Source: CAYFFO01 sp964342485
GTDB taxonomy: Bacteria; Chloroflexota; Dehalococcoidia; Lucifugimonadales; CAJWER01
DNA: 53,528 nt
Reading direction: 5' to 3'
Assembly (NCBI GenBank): GCA_964342485.1
Contig: CAYFFO010000011.1
Location: forward strand, 1 to 53,528
Under the pieces are notes generated by a model. That model searched no databases. It was given only the letters and a program-made list of their open reading frames with translations, and was not told where the DNA came from. Shown in pieces: positions 35,226 to 43,832 of this stretch (positions are counted from its first letter, which is position 1; every line of letters starts with the position of its first letter). The translations under genes and the position numbers were made by a program.

Positions 35226-35312
35226 TTTAAATTTGAATCGGGCTGCGGTGCAATAGCTACTTTATTTTTTAACCTGACTTGGTTAACTAGGTATCCGTAA
35301 ATGATTAATCTA

Positions 35313-35412
35313 NNNNNNNNNNNNNNNNNNNNNNNNNNNNNNNNNNNNNNNNNNNNNNNNNNNNNNNNNNNNNNNNNNNNNNNNNNNNNNNNNNNNNNNN
35401 NNNNNNNNNNNN
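35313..35412. other. Assembly gap of 100 N
   Basis: Exactly 100 N, the usual placeholder for a gap of unknown size. It removes the C-terminus of the rhamnose mutarotase gene. Confidence 0.98.
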
Positions 35413-35675
35413 GGGATTTCGAAGAAGGGTGACATCATTTCTTGCCAAAGTTGGTTTATATCTTCTTTTTCCATAGCTGACAGGGACGTTTCAAGATCTT
35501 TTTCAGTTTCTACATATCCAAACAGGAGTCCTTCTTCATTCATAAAGATAGAGTAATTATTCCAACCATGACTAGATAATGCGGCCAGCATTTCAGGCCA
35601 GACCGACTGATGGTGTTTTTTATATTCTTCAATACGGTCTTTTTTAACTTTAAGTACAAATCCTGCTCTTTTAAT
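35413..35675 (-). CDS. rhaM: L-rhamnose mutarotase-like protein, 3' end in gap, probable ATT start
   Basis: The N-terminal 87 residues of an L-rhamnose mutarotase-like protein, a dimeric ferredoxin-like fold enzyme of about 104 residues that interconverts sugar anomers. Visible are KRAGFVLKVKKDRIEEY, the active-site His region YKKHHQSVWPEM, NYSIFMNEEGLLFGY and WQEMMSPFFE. The first ATG (35591) falls after the catalytic His. Upstream, no ATG, GTG or TTG occurs in frame back to the TGA at 35697-35699. ATT at 35673-35675 gives the usual M-K-R-A-G-F start and follows AGGAG by 7 nt. The 100-N gap cuts the last 15-20 residues. It lies downstream of the 12-repeat NHL gene and may share its transcript. 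Confidence 0.78.
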
Positions 35676-35682
35676 TTCCTTA

Positions 35683-35687
35683 CTCCT
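35683..35687 (-). promoter_or_regulatory. Shine-Dalgarno placing an ATT start for the mutarotase gene
   Basis: AGGAG on the minus strand, 7 nt before ATT at 35673-35675. The match is strong and no canonical start codon lies in frame near it. Confidence 0.5.
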
Positions 35688-35760
35688 ATAATTTGATCAT
35701 GTGGTAGATATCAGTTTGTTTCATAATTATCTGCTTTGAATTGAGCCTGAATATATCCGT

Positions 35761-37881
35761 CTATTGGACTGATATATTAACTGCTTTAACTTTATTGTTA
35801 TATCGATCAGATAAAAGCAAAAGGGTGTCTTTGTATAAACGAAGTCCTGAGGGCCAATTTAAGGTTGCATTGATGGCGAGGTCGTTGTCATCTCCATCTC
35901 CACCTTTTCCGGTACCTACAACGGTTTCAAGATTACCTTCCACTGTTATTTTCCTAATTTGATTGTTTCCTGAGTCGCTTATATATATGCTCCCATCTGT
36001 TGATATTTCTAGACCTGAGGGACTGTTAAGCATAGCTTTATCAAGAGGACTTTTATCAGGAGAATACCCAGGTTCACCGGTTCCGATTATAGTTGTAATA
36101 ATACCCTCATTGTCAATTTTTCTTACAGTATGGCTGTAACTATCGCAGAAGTAGATATTATGCTGGTTATCTATCCTTATTGCAGTTGGAGATCCGATTT
36201 CAGCACTTGTTGCCAACCCATTATCTCCTGAGTAGCCTTTTATGCCTTTACCTGCAATTGTTTCAATAATATTGGTGTTTGCGTCAATTTTTCTTATACG
36301 GCCTGCATCACCGTCTCCAAGGAAAATATCGTCGGAGATTGAATGTTCAACTGATATTACGTGCATTAAGCTGGCTGAGTTTGCTGGTCCACCGTCACCA
36401 GTGTCCCATTTATTTCCTGTGCCAGCGACTGCAGTGATAATACCTGTTTGGTTAACCCTACGTACATGACCGTGCCTTGTATCAGCTATAACTATTCTGC
36501 CTTTAGAGTCTACGGAGACATCGTAAGGGTTTCCTAAGTATGCTTGTAGTGCTGGCCCATTGTCTCCACCATGAGCACGAGCACCATTTCCGGCCACTGT
36601 CTTAATTATTCCTGTACTAGGGTCTACGACTCGAATCCTTTGATTGAAGGTGTCGGCTATATAAATGTGACCATTTGGACCTATTGAAAGTCCTCCGGGA
36701 CCTCGAAGGAAGGCTTTTGATGCTGGTCCGTTATCATGGATGGTTGTTCCACCTAAAACCGTAGTGACTATTTCCGTTATTGGATCAAATTGTCGTACTC
36801 TTCCTGAGCAATCTGTCCACAGTACCTTCCCATCATTATCTACCCATAATCCAACTTCACAGGAGTTACAATGTGTTTCCTGGCCGGTCAGGCCTTCTTC
36901 TCCAAATCCTGGTACACCAGTCCCAACTAGTGTTTCGACTATCCCGGTTTTTGAATTTACTTTACGTATCCTGAAACCGTATTTTTCTCCAACATAAAGA
37001 TTGTCGTATTTATCAAAACAGATAGCATCTGGCATGAAAACACTTGCTTCAACTGCCGGCCCTCCGTCACCATTTGAGGCTGTCTGGCCGTTTCCAAAAA
37101 CGGTTGATATTATCCCTGTTTTCATATCGATTTCCCGAATTCTATTGTTAGAATTGTCACAGACGAAAAGGTCGCCTTTTGAATCAAATGCAAGATGTTC
37201 AGGGTGATAGAATCCTGCCTTTTTTGCAGGTCCTCCATCTCCATGATATCCACCCATACTGAGTGTAGGTCCAAACATAGGTCTACTCGTTTTTGTTTCT
37301 GAAGGATGGTGTCTGGCATCCCAACCTGCAAATAATTCGATTATGCCTGTTTGAGCATCGATTCGGAGGATATTGTTGGCCCATTCACTAGATATATATA
37401 TATTATCTTTTGAATCGATAGCTATACCACAATATGTGTCAAGTTCTGCATTGGTGGCTAGACCTCCTTTCCCTCCTCGACCAACTTTTCCGTTTCCTGC
37501 AATGGTGGTCACAATACCTGTTGAACTGTCAATCCGTCGGATTTTATTATTTCCTAAATCTGAGATAAATAGGTTCCCATGTTTGTCAATTCTTAGATCA
37601 TGGGGTTGATCAAATTGAGCTTTACTACATGGGCCTCCATCACCTGAGTCTCCTGGAACTCCGTTACCAGCTAGGAGGTGTAATATTCCATTATTATCTA
37701 TCCTCCAAATCCGATGACCCCAGTAATCTACAACTATAAGGTGCCCATCATCTCTTCTAGCGATTCCCATAGGCCACCCAGCTGGGGCATCTTTTGCAGG
37801 TACTCCAACAAGGAAACCTACTCCAAATACGGTTAAAATATCACCTGGATTGATTGTTTTGAACTGATCTAAAGTATTCAA
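35761..37881 (-). CDS. Twelve-repeat NHL beta-propeller protein
   Basis: A 706-residue protein made almost entirely of about twelve NHL blades of 55-60 residues. The pattern is GxPxGIxIDxxGNIYISDxxNNRIRKIDxxTGIIxTVAGxG followed by a GDGGPA linker. Twelve blades would build two six-bladed propellers. No catalytic signature, signal peptide or membrane segment is visible, so a cytoplasmic binding or scaffold role is likely. The first in-frame start is TTG at 37881. No Shine-Dalgarno precedes it, so the exact start is uncertain (an ATT lies three codons earlier, just after a TAA). It sits between the methyltransferase and mutarotase genes on the minus strand. Exact partner unknown. Confidence 0.87.
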   Translation of the reverse strand: MNTLDQFKTINPGDILTVFGVGFLVGVPAKDAPAGWPMGIARRDDGHLIVVDYWGHRIWRIDNNGILHLLAGNGVPGDSGDGGPCSKAQFDQPHDLRIDKHGNLFISDLGNNKIRRIDSSTGIVTTIAGNGKVGRGGKGGLATNAELDTYCGIAIDSKDNIYISSEWANNILRIDAQTGIIELFAGWDARHHPSETKTSRPMFGPTLSMGGYHGDGGPAKKAGFYHPEHLAFDSKGDLFVCDNSNNRIREIDMKTGIISTVFGNGQTASNGDGGPAVEASVFMPDAICFDKYDNLYVGEKYGFRIRKVNSKTGIVETLVGTGVPGFGEEGLTGQETHCNSCEVGLWVDNDGKVLWTDCSGRVRQFDPITEIVTTVLGGTTIHDNGPASKAFLRGPGGLSIGPNGHIYIADTFNQRIRVVDPSTGIIKTVAGNGARAHGGDNGPALQAYLGNPYDVSVDSKGRIVIADTRHGHVRRVNQTGIITAVAGTGNKWDTGDGGPANSASLMHVISVEHSISDDIFLGDGDAGRIRKIDANTNIIETIAGKGIKGYSGDNGLATSAEIGSPTAIRIDNQHNIYFCDSYSHTVRKIDNEGIITTIIGTGEPGYSPDKSPLDKAMLNSPSGLEISTDGSIYISDSGNNQIRKITVEGNLETVVGTGKGGDGDDNDLAINATLNWPSGLRLYKDTLLLLSDRYNNKVKAVNISVQ

Positions 37882-37991
37882 TGTATTAATTTATTTAAGG
37901 CACGAATAGGATTTAATTGATGATAATAGATAATTAAAAAACATCAAATATCTTTCAATCTTAACCGTCTTCTGAAAATTAAAATATCCAG

Positions 37992-38702
37992 TCAATTTAG
38001 TACTCGATTGACTATCTTATTCGGCTCAGGGCTTTGAATATTATTATTCCTAAATAGGACTACATTGGTTACAGGGAAAATCGCATGCCATCCAAATTGA
38101 TTAGCTACCCATTGCATAGAACTCTTACTGTAGAAAGATACATGGGTAGGATCGCGGTGGTAGTGCCAGTCAGAGAATTCAGACCAGTTGTCAAGCATTG
38201 ATGTCATTAAACCTATCCACCCTGAAGGTTTTAGGATTCGATGGAACAAATCAAAAATCTGTCTTGGGTTTGATAGGTGTTCCACCGTTTCGGTCGAGGT
38301 AATGAATTCATATTGAGTTTTTAAAACTGAACGATCGGGTTGGAAAAATTTATCGTAAGTAAGTATGTTGAATCCGTTTTCCTTAATCATTGCAGACAGG
38401 GCTGGTCCAGGACCGGAACCAAAGTCTAAACCCGTAGATCCGGGTTTTAATCTAGGTTTTAGCTGGTACCACATACGTTGAAGGAATGAACGGTATTCTG
38501 GGTCATCTATTTGATTATTATGTTGCAGGTATCTTTGTTTCTCAACTTCTTCAGTGACGTGAAATTGCTCTGGTACAAAAACCAGATCACAAATTTTGCA
38601 GCGTAAAAAAATACGATGCATAGACTTGTTTTTTATTTGGTGAAATATTGTTGGCTGGGACGCATAGCAAAGTGGGCAGAATAAATTATTTGTAATCTTC
38701 AC
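37992..38702 (-). CDS. Class I SAM-dependent methyltransferase with N-terminal zinc ribbon
   Basis: A 236-residue methyltransferase. The N-terminus carries CPLC (about 9) and CKIC (about 35), a zinc-ribbon typical of a group of small SAM methyltransferases. GLDFGSGPGPALSAM (about 94) is the SAM-binding motif I, STETVEHLSNP (about 136) corresponds to motif II, and HYHRDPTHVSFYS (about 190) is a His-rich loop common in this subgroup. The start is GTG at 38702, 17 nt inside the end of the upstream aldo/keto reductase gene, so translation is probably coupled. The methyl acceptor is unknown; relatives act on sugars and small molecules. Confidence 0.83.
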   Translation of the reverse strand: MKITNNLFCPLCYASQPTIFHQIKNKSMHRIFLRCKICDLVFVPEQFHVTEEVEKQRYLQHNNQIDDPEYRSFLQRMWYQLKPRLKPGSTGLDFGSGPGPALSAMIKENGFNILTYDKFFQPDRSVLKTQYEFITSTETVEHLSNPRQIFDLFHRILKPSGWIGLMTSMLDNWSEFSDWHYHRDPTHVSFYSKSSMQWVANQFGWHAIFPVTNVVLFRNNNIQSPEPNKIVNRVLN

Positions 38703-39630
38703 TTTTCAGGTTTAACCAGTCTAATTCTTTTGCACTAAGTTTAAGTGTTATTGATGTGAGGGAAGAAGCGATCTCTTCAGTTGAAAATGGACCTATGATT
38801 GGAAATGTTGGAAAGGATTGGGAAAGTACAAATGCCAAAGCTATCGTTGTGGGTGACACATTTTTATTTTTGCTTAGTGTAACTGCTCTATTCTTACGTT
38901 CAAAATTTTCCGGGCTATTCCATGAATCGGGAAAGGTATTATTATTCCTGAATTCCACTGTATGTTCACTATTTGTAAAAAATCCTTGTGCTTGACTTGA
39001 CCATGGGAATAAACTAATTTGATTTTTTCTTAACCACGCCTTTGATGTATCGTCTGACACAGATAAACAACCTTTAAAAGGTGCCTTCACCATATGTGCT
39101 AAACTCAAATTATTGCTTAGCGAAGTGAATCCAGTTATCCCTTTGGATCTGGCATATTCGTTTGCTTCGTCAATTCTTTTGAGTGTCCAATTTGATCCTC
39201 CAAAACAACGAATTCTTCCTGAGGATTTGTGCTCATTTAGAACATCGATGAATTCTCCGACTGGTATGGATTCGTTATCTCGGTGTAAGAAATATATATC
39301 TACGTAGTCGGTTTGGAGTTTTTCCAAACTTGTGAAGAGCTCTTTTGTTACGTTCTCAGGATAGCAACCGGGTGTATGTGCCCCTTTTGCGATAATCACT
39401 GAATGTTCTCGTATCCTGTTATTATTGATCCATTTACCAAGAACTTCTTCTGCCCCTTCGTATTGACGAGCCGTATCGAAACTATTTCCTCCAAGTTCAA
39501 AGAAATTGTCATATAATACCGAGGCTAGTTCAAAATCAGTCTTGAATAATGAACCCATCACGATTCTAGAAATATCTTTGTCTAAACCGGGTGTTTTTCC
39601 GTATGACATTGGTATTTTTTGTGAGGTCAT
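38686..39630 (-). CDS. Aldo/keto reductase
   Basis: A 314-residue NAD(P)-dependent aldo/keto reductase. The tetrad is visible as D and Y in FDTARQYEGAEEVLG (about 53-58), K in VIIAKGAHTPG (about 82) and H in IYFLHRDNESIP (about 117). The C-terminal NAD(P)-binding end contains FPIIGPFSTEEI (about 277). The N-terminus (YGKTPGLDKDISRIVMGS) is the short form found in sugar-active reductases. Start codon and Gfo/Idh stop overlap as ATGA, and the methyltransferase start lies inside this gene, so the three genes are tightly coupled. Likely a sugar or keto-sugar reductase; specificity unknown. Confidence 0.87.
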   Translation of the reverse strand: MTSQKIPMSYGKTPGLDKDISRIVMGSLFKTDFELASVLYDNFFELGGNSFDTARQYEGAEEVLGKWINNNRIREHSVIIAKGAHTPGCYPENVTKELFTSLEKLQTDYVDIYFLHRDNESIPVGEFIDVLNEHKSSGRIRCFGGSNWTLKRIDEANEYARSKGITGFTSLSNNLSLAHMVKAPFKGCLSVSDDTSKAWLRKNQISLFPWSSQAQGFFTNSEHTVEFRNNNTFPDSWNSPENFERKNRAVTLSKNKNVSPTTIALAFVLSQSFPTFPIIGPFSTEEIASSLTSITLKLSAKELDWLNLKSEDYK

Positions 39631-40676
39631 TGTTGACTTTCCTGTGGATACTTTAGTCCGATTTCATTTCTCCAACGGTCCAGTGTTTTCATATTTGCAA
39701 TAGAATCAGACCACCTCATCCCTGGAAATTTTGCCTGTCTATATTGAATATTTTGTGTCACATGTTCTGCTTCTATAGTGTAAAGGCCTCGATTCGGCAG
39801 TATTTTTATTGTTTCTAACTTTTCGTCTTTACGTGATATTTGTATTGAACTTTGGCCTCCATCGATCCCTCCACAGAACCACGGGTCTGGTATGAAAATT
39901 TGTCCTTCAGTACCATAAATCCTGAGTTCTCCACCTGTATCCAGTGTGATTCCACAGGATATTTCAGCTATTATGTCATTTTTAAAAAGTAAAATAGCGG
40001 ATGTATATTTATCAACTCCAATTTCGGATCCGATATGTCCAAAGGCCCGTAATTCTATTGGTTCAATGGATTCAACTCCAAGGGATACTGCTGCTATAAG
40101 TCTTGCCATAGAAACGGGATAGCATCCGAGATCTAAAATACCTCCTCCTCCTAATGATGCGGCAAAGTGTCTTTCTGTTGGGTCATAAGGAAACATGTAG
40201 CCTAAGGTAGATTTAATTAGTTTTACATCACCAATTGCATGTTGTCTGATTAATTCTACTAACTTAGTTGTTTGAGGATGACACCTATACATAAATGCTT
40301 CCATTAGAAATACGTCGTTAGACTCGGCAGCTTCTATAATTTCGATGGTATCGTCAGTGTTTAAAGCCATAGGTTTTTCACAGAGTATGTGTTTACCAGA
40401 TTCAGCTGCTTTTATTGCCCATTCTTTATGCATCGGATGGGGGGTAGCTATATAGATTGCTTCAACTTTCTTATCATCAATAAGCTGTTGATAGCCTGTA
40501 TAGCTATTTTCTATCTTATTTTGGTGAGCAAATTGGTTGGAGGAATCCTGATTGCGACTGGCAACACCGCTGATATAACCACTTTCAGTATGATTAAGAG
40601 CTTGGGCGAATGCTTCTGCTATTCGTCCAGTGCCAATAATTCCCCAATTGAGTGCATTATCAATAGATTTATCCAT
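39627..40676 (-). CDS. Gfo/Idh/MocA family oxidoreductase
   Basis: A 349-residue NAD(P)-dependent oxidoreductase. Motifs are WGIIGTGRIAEAFAQAL (N-terminal Rossmann), HILCEKPMALNTDD (about 96), the MEAFMYRCHPQT segment (about 120) and GGILDLGCYPVSMA (about 176). The FMYRCHPQ and GxLxDxGCYP motifs resemble the dihydrodiol dehydrogenase/xylose dehydrogenase-like subgroup, which oxidises aldoses. AAGG lies 8 nt before the ATG. The gene is 45 bp downstream of priA and overlaps the aldo/keto reductase by 4 nt. An aldose dehydrogenase role is plausible but unproven. Confidence 0.88.
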   Translation of the reverse strand: MDKSIDNALNWGIIGTGRIAEAFAQALNHTESGYISGVASRNQDSSNQFAHQNKIENSYTGYQQLIDDKKVEAIYIATPHPMHKEWAIKAAESGKHILCEKPMALNTDDTIEIIEAAESNDVFLMEAFMYRCHPQTTKLVELIRQHAIGDVKLIKSTLGYMFPYDPTERHFAASLGGGGILDLGCYPVSMARLIAAVSLGVESIEPIELRAFGHIGSEIGVDKYTSAILLFKNDIIAEISCGITLDTGGELRIYGTEGQIFIPDPWFCGGIDGGQSSIQISRKDEKLETIKILPNRGLYTIEAEHVTQNIQYRQAKFPGMRWSDSIANMKTLDRWRNEIGLKYPQESQQ

Positions 40677-40721
40677 GAGGTTTACCTTATACGGATTAAT
40701 TAGGTTTGTGAAGATAAGGGT

Positions 40722-43178
40722 TTATCCGAAATGAACGGGATCTACGTCAATAATCCACCCTTTTGGAATGTTTGTCGTTGAGAGAATGGTTTTTGGAGTC
40801 ACACTTCTGATTATAATTTGCCATCTATACCGACCTCGTATTTTTTCTGGGAATCCTGGGGTAGGACCAAGCAGTTCAATGTCTGTTAGCCCTCTTGAAT
40901 TTCGTTGCTCTAAAAGCAGGTTTTTAAACCGTATAGCTTCAGATTCGGCCTTTAACTTATCAGTATGAGAGTATAGAAGACGGATTAACCTATTAAACGG
41001 TGGATTGCCCTGATCCTGACGTCTCTTAATTTCATCGTTATAAAAACTTAAATAGTCTTGATTTGCTGCCGCACCAATGGCGTAGTTGTCAGGTTTATAT
41101 GTTTGGATAATTACCCTGCTATCAGGTATTGCCCTACCAGAACGTCCAGAAACTTGATGCAAGATTTGAAAAGTACGTTCACCAGCACGGTAGTCAGGTA
41201 CCATCAATCCTAAATCTGCTAATATCACTCCTACAAGATCAACCTTGGGAAAATGAAGACCCTTAGCTACCATTTGAGTCCCAACCAAAACTTCAGATTT
41301 GCCAGACTTAAATTTACCCAGTATATTTTCATAATCTCTAATTGTTCGAACAGCATCCCTGTCTAATCTTGTAATACTCACCTTAGGACAAAATGTTTTG
41401 ACTTCATCTACAACCATTTTTGTGCCAATACCTTGAAATACTAGGCGAGGGTAATCACATTCAGGACATCGGTAAAGATTATTCCGATGTGTGCCGCAGT
41501 AGTGACAAATTAATTTTTGAATATCGCTATGGTAATTTAACGCAACGTCGCAATATTCACATTGTACGGTCAATCCACAATTCCTACATTGTAGATAAGG
41601 AGAAGAACCTCTCCTGTTGAGGAACAGGATAGTTTGGTTTCCCTTAGATACCGATGTTTGTATCGCTGTCTTTAGTTCTAGGCTAAATGAATTTGAATTC
41701 CCGGATTTAAGTTCTTGTCTCATATCGACTACAGTTATAGATGCCAAATCTTGTTGGATTGTTTTTTGTGGATTATCTTTATCAATAGCTACCCTATGTG
41801 GTAGCTGAATTAAGTTGATTCTTTTGTTCAATGCCTGTTGATATGATTGTATATCTGGTGAAGCGCTACCTAATAGAACAGTAGAATTAGTTATTTTCCC
41901 CAACTGTATTGCAACTGTTCTTGAATGATATCGTGGTCTGCTTTCATGCTGTTTATATGTCCATTCATGTTCTTCATCGACCACTATCAGTCCAAGGTTG
42001 TTTACTGGGGCAAATATTGCGCTCCTTGAACCAACCACTATAGGTAGATCTCCTCTATTTATTTTCAACCATTGATCAAATCTTTCTGCATCAGTTAGTC
42101 CACTGTGAAGTAAAGCAACTTTGTTTGGGAATCTAGATTCGAATCTTTCAATTGTTTGAGGAGTCAAAGCGATTTCCGGGACAATGATGATTACACCCTT
42201 ACCCATGTGAAGGCATTTGAGAGTGGCTTCAATGTATACTTCTGTTTTACCACTTCCGGTAACTCCTTCTAATAAAAATGTCTTTTGATTAGAAGGCTTT
42301 ATTGTGGAGATGGAGTCTTTAATGAGAGATGCAGCTCTGGACTGGGCCAAATTCAATAAAACTTCGCTGGGTTTATTAAATTGTTGTTTAATTAGAGGAT
42401 TTTGGTGTGCGGGGATGGAGACTTTTTCTACGATGTTTTTCTTTATCAAGGCTAAAATTGCGCTATTGCCAAATTCTTTTCTCATTTTTGGCAAAAATAT
42501 TGGAGCCCCATTTTTTGCAAGTGTATTAACTATCTTAAGTTGTTTATTGGCACGAGAGGATATACTGGTGATATCATCATCGATTCTTTTTTTAGATCTC
42601 GATTTTAATTGTAAATAATCTTGGTAGTGATTCCGTTTTTTAGGATTTGTTTTAGCATAAAATGGTTTTATTAGGGAAGAATCCAATAAACTTTTAATAG
42701 TTGTTCCTATTTGTATACCTAATCGTTGGGCAATGCTTTTTTCAGTAATAGGTCCTAGTTGAGAGATGATATTGAGTACTTCATTTTCGGTTTTTGAAAT
42801 ATTATTTGGAATTGATGTTTCATCATTTAAAGTAAAGTATGTATTTATCTTGCGGTGTTGTCCTGGAGGTAGCATTAATGCGCAAGATTCAAATAGTGAA
42901 CACATATAATAATCACTAATCCATCTTGCTAAGATCAGTTGATTCCTAGTAAGTAGTATTTTGTAACTCTGAATAACTTTTCTGGTTCTAGGAATACTGG
43001 ATTCATTTGAAAGTTCAAAAACGATACCTTGAACCCTGCGAGCCCCAAAAGGTACTAAGATTAGTTCACCAATGCTCAAGGACTGACCAGAATCTACGGA
43101 GTATGAAAAAGTTTGACCGGCACCGGTTGGCGCGTCCACGGCTATTTCTGCAAATCGATGAGGTGTTGTTCCTCTCAA
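40722..43178 (-). CDS. priA: Primosomal protein N' (PriA helicase)
   Basis: An 818-residue PriA, the 3'-5' DNA helicase that restarts stalled replication forks. The N-terminal DNA-binding domain (RFAEIAVDAPTGAGQTFSYSV) precedes the helicase core with Walker A GVTGSGKTEVY (about 306), DEEH (about 401) and SASPD (about 441). The zinc region has CRNC, CEYC, CHYC and CPEC pairs (about 535-575). QMVAKGLHFPKV and SGRSGR complete the helicase motifs. The best in-frame start is TTG at 43178; no ATG precedes the conserved N-terminus and the ribosome site is weak. rplS ends 45 bp upstream and Gfo/Idh follows 45 bp downstream. Confidence 0.95.
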   Translation of the reverse strand: MRGTTPHRFAEIAVDAPTGAGQTFSYSVDSGQSLSIGELILVPFGARRVQGIVFELSNESSIPRTRKVIQSYKILLTRNQLILARWISDYYMCSLFESCALMLPPGQHRKINTYFTLNDETSIPNNISKTENEVLNIISQLGPITEKSIAQRLGIQIGTTIKSLLDSSLIKPFYAKTNPKKRNHYQDYLQLKSRSKKRIDDDITSISSRANKQLKIVNTLAKNGAPIFLPKMRKEFGNSAILALIKKNIVEKVSIPAHQNPLIKQQFNKPSEVLLNLAQSRAASLIKDSISTIKPSNQKTFLLEGVTGSGKTEVYIEATLKCLHMGKGVIIIVPEIALTPQTIERFESRFPNKVALLHSGLTDAERFDQWLKINRGDLPIVVGSRSAIFAPVNNLGLIVVDEEHEWTYKQHESRPRYHSRTVAIQLGKITNSTVLLGSASPDIQSYQQALNKRINLIQLPHRVAIDKDNPQKTIQQDLASITVVDMRQELKSGNSNSFSLELKTAIQTSVSKGNQTILFLNRRGSSPYLQCRNCGLTVQCEYCDVALNYHSDIQKLICHYCGTHRNNLYRCPECDYPRLVFQGIGTKMVVDEVKTFCPKVSITRLDRDAVRTIRDYENILGKFKSGKSEVLVGTQMVAKGLHFPKVDLVGVILADLGLMVPDYRAGERTFQILHQVSGRSGRAIPDSRVIIQTYKPDNYAIGAAANQDYLSFYNDEIKRRQDQGNPPFNRLIRLLYSHTDKLKAESEAIRFKNLLLEQRNSRGLTDIELLGPTPGFPEKIRGRYRWQIIIRSVTPKTILSTTNIPKGWIIDVDPVHFG

Positions 43179-43222
43179 TCGTTTACTCTGAAAATATATA
43201 GCAGTATAGGGGATACAAAAGG

Positions 43223-43561
43223 CTATCTTCGTTCAGTAATCCTAGACTGTTTACCTGATAGACCTCTAAGGTAGTTTAATCGTGCTCTCCTAACTTTACC
43301 TCTTCTGACAATTTTGACTTCTTCTACAGTTGGAGAGTGGATTAGAAAAGTTCGTTCCACTCCGATATTATGGGCAACTCTTCTAACGCTAAAGCTACTT
43401 CCCGGTCCTGAACCCCGTTTTCGAATCACAACACCCTCAAATATCTGGGTTCGTTTACGGTCACCTTCTGTTACCAGGATACTAACTCTTACGTTGTCCC
43501 CAGGCTGGAAGTCTTGTATTTTAGGATTTTTTTCTAGTACGACTAAATTATGGGCATCCAT
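43223..43561 (-). CDS. rplS: 50S ribosomal protein L19
   Basis: A 112-residue ribosomal protein at the 30S-50S interface. The family signature includes FQPGDNVRVSILVTEGDRKR, IFEGVVIRKRGSG, SFSVRRVAHNIGVERTF and KVRRARLNYLRG. An open frame reaches TTG at 43576, but GAGGA lies 8 nt before the ATG at 43561, which is the true start. It is the first gene of the minus-strand run rplS-priA-Gfo/Idh-aldo/keto reductase-methyltransferase. The usual neighbours trmD and rimM are absent here. Confidence 0.97.
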   Translation of the reverse strand: MDAHNLVVLEKNPKIQDFQPGDNVRVSILVTEGDRKRTQIFEGVVIRKRGSGPGSSFSVRRVAHNIGVERTFLIHSPTVEEVKIVRRGKVRRARLNYLRGLSGKQSRITERR

Positions 43562-43600
43562 CTTAGAATTCCTCAAATAACTCTCTGGATTTGTATTCCA

Positions 43601-43635
43601 ATAATACTTAACACCTACATTCTACCTAGTGTCAA
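43601..43635 (-). promoter_or_regulatory. Possible promoter for rplS
   Basis: On the minus strand TTGACA (43630-43635, a perfect -35 box) is followed by TAAGTA at 19 bp and TATTAT at 23 bp. Spacing is longer than ideal. It lies 40-75 bp upstream of the rplS start in the 271-bp divergent spacer. Confidence 0.35.
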
Positions 43636-43832
43636 GGCTTGAACGCAACTTATTTAAAGATGATTATTGAAATAAACCTATTTAGCAGATTAGTGTATTA
43701 TCAACTTTATTAAATTATAGATGCCATGTCGATTCAAAATGTGAAAGACGAAGTTAATCTGTACCACAAATTCCCAATCTATACATCTAGGTGTATCATT
43801 TAGGTTGTTCTATTGCGTAAGGAAAATATCAC

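Noticed and set aside
35413..35591. Mutarotase starting at ATG 35591
   Set aside because: It would lose the catalytic His region and the first beta strand, which are encoded upstream in the same frame.
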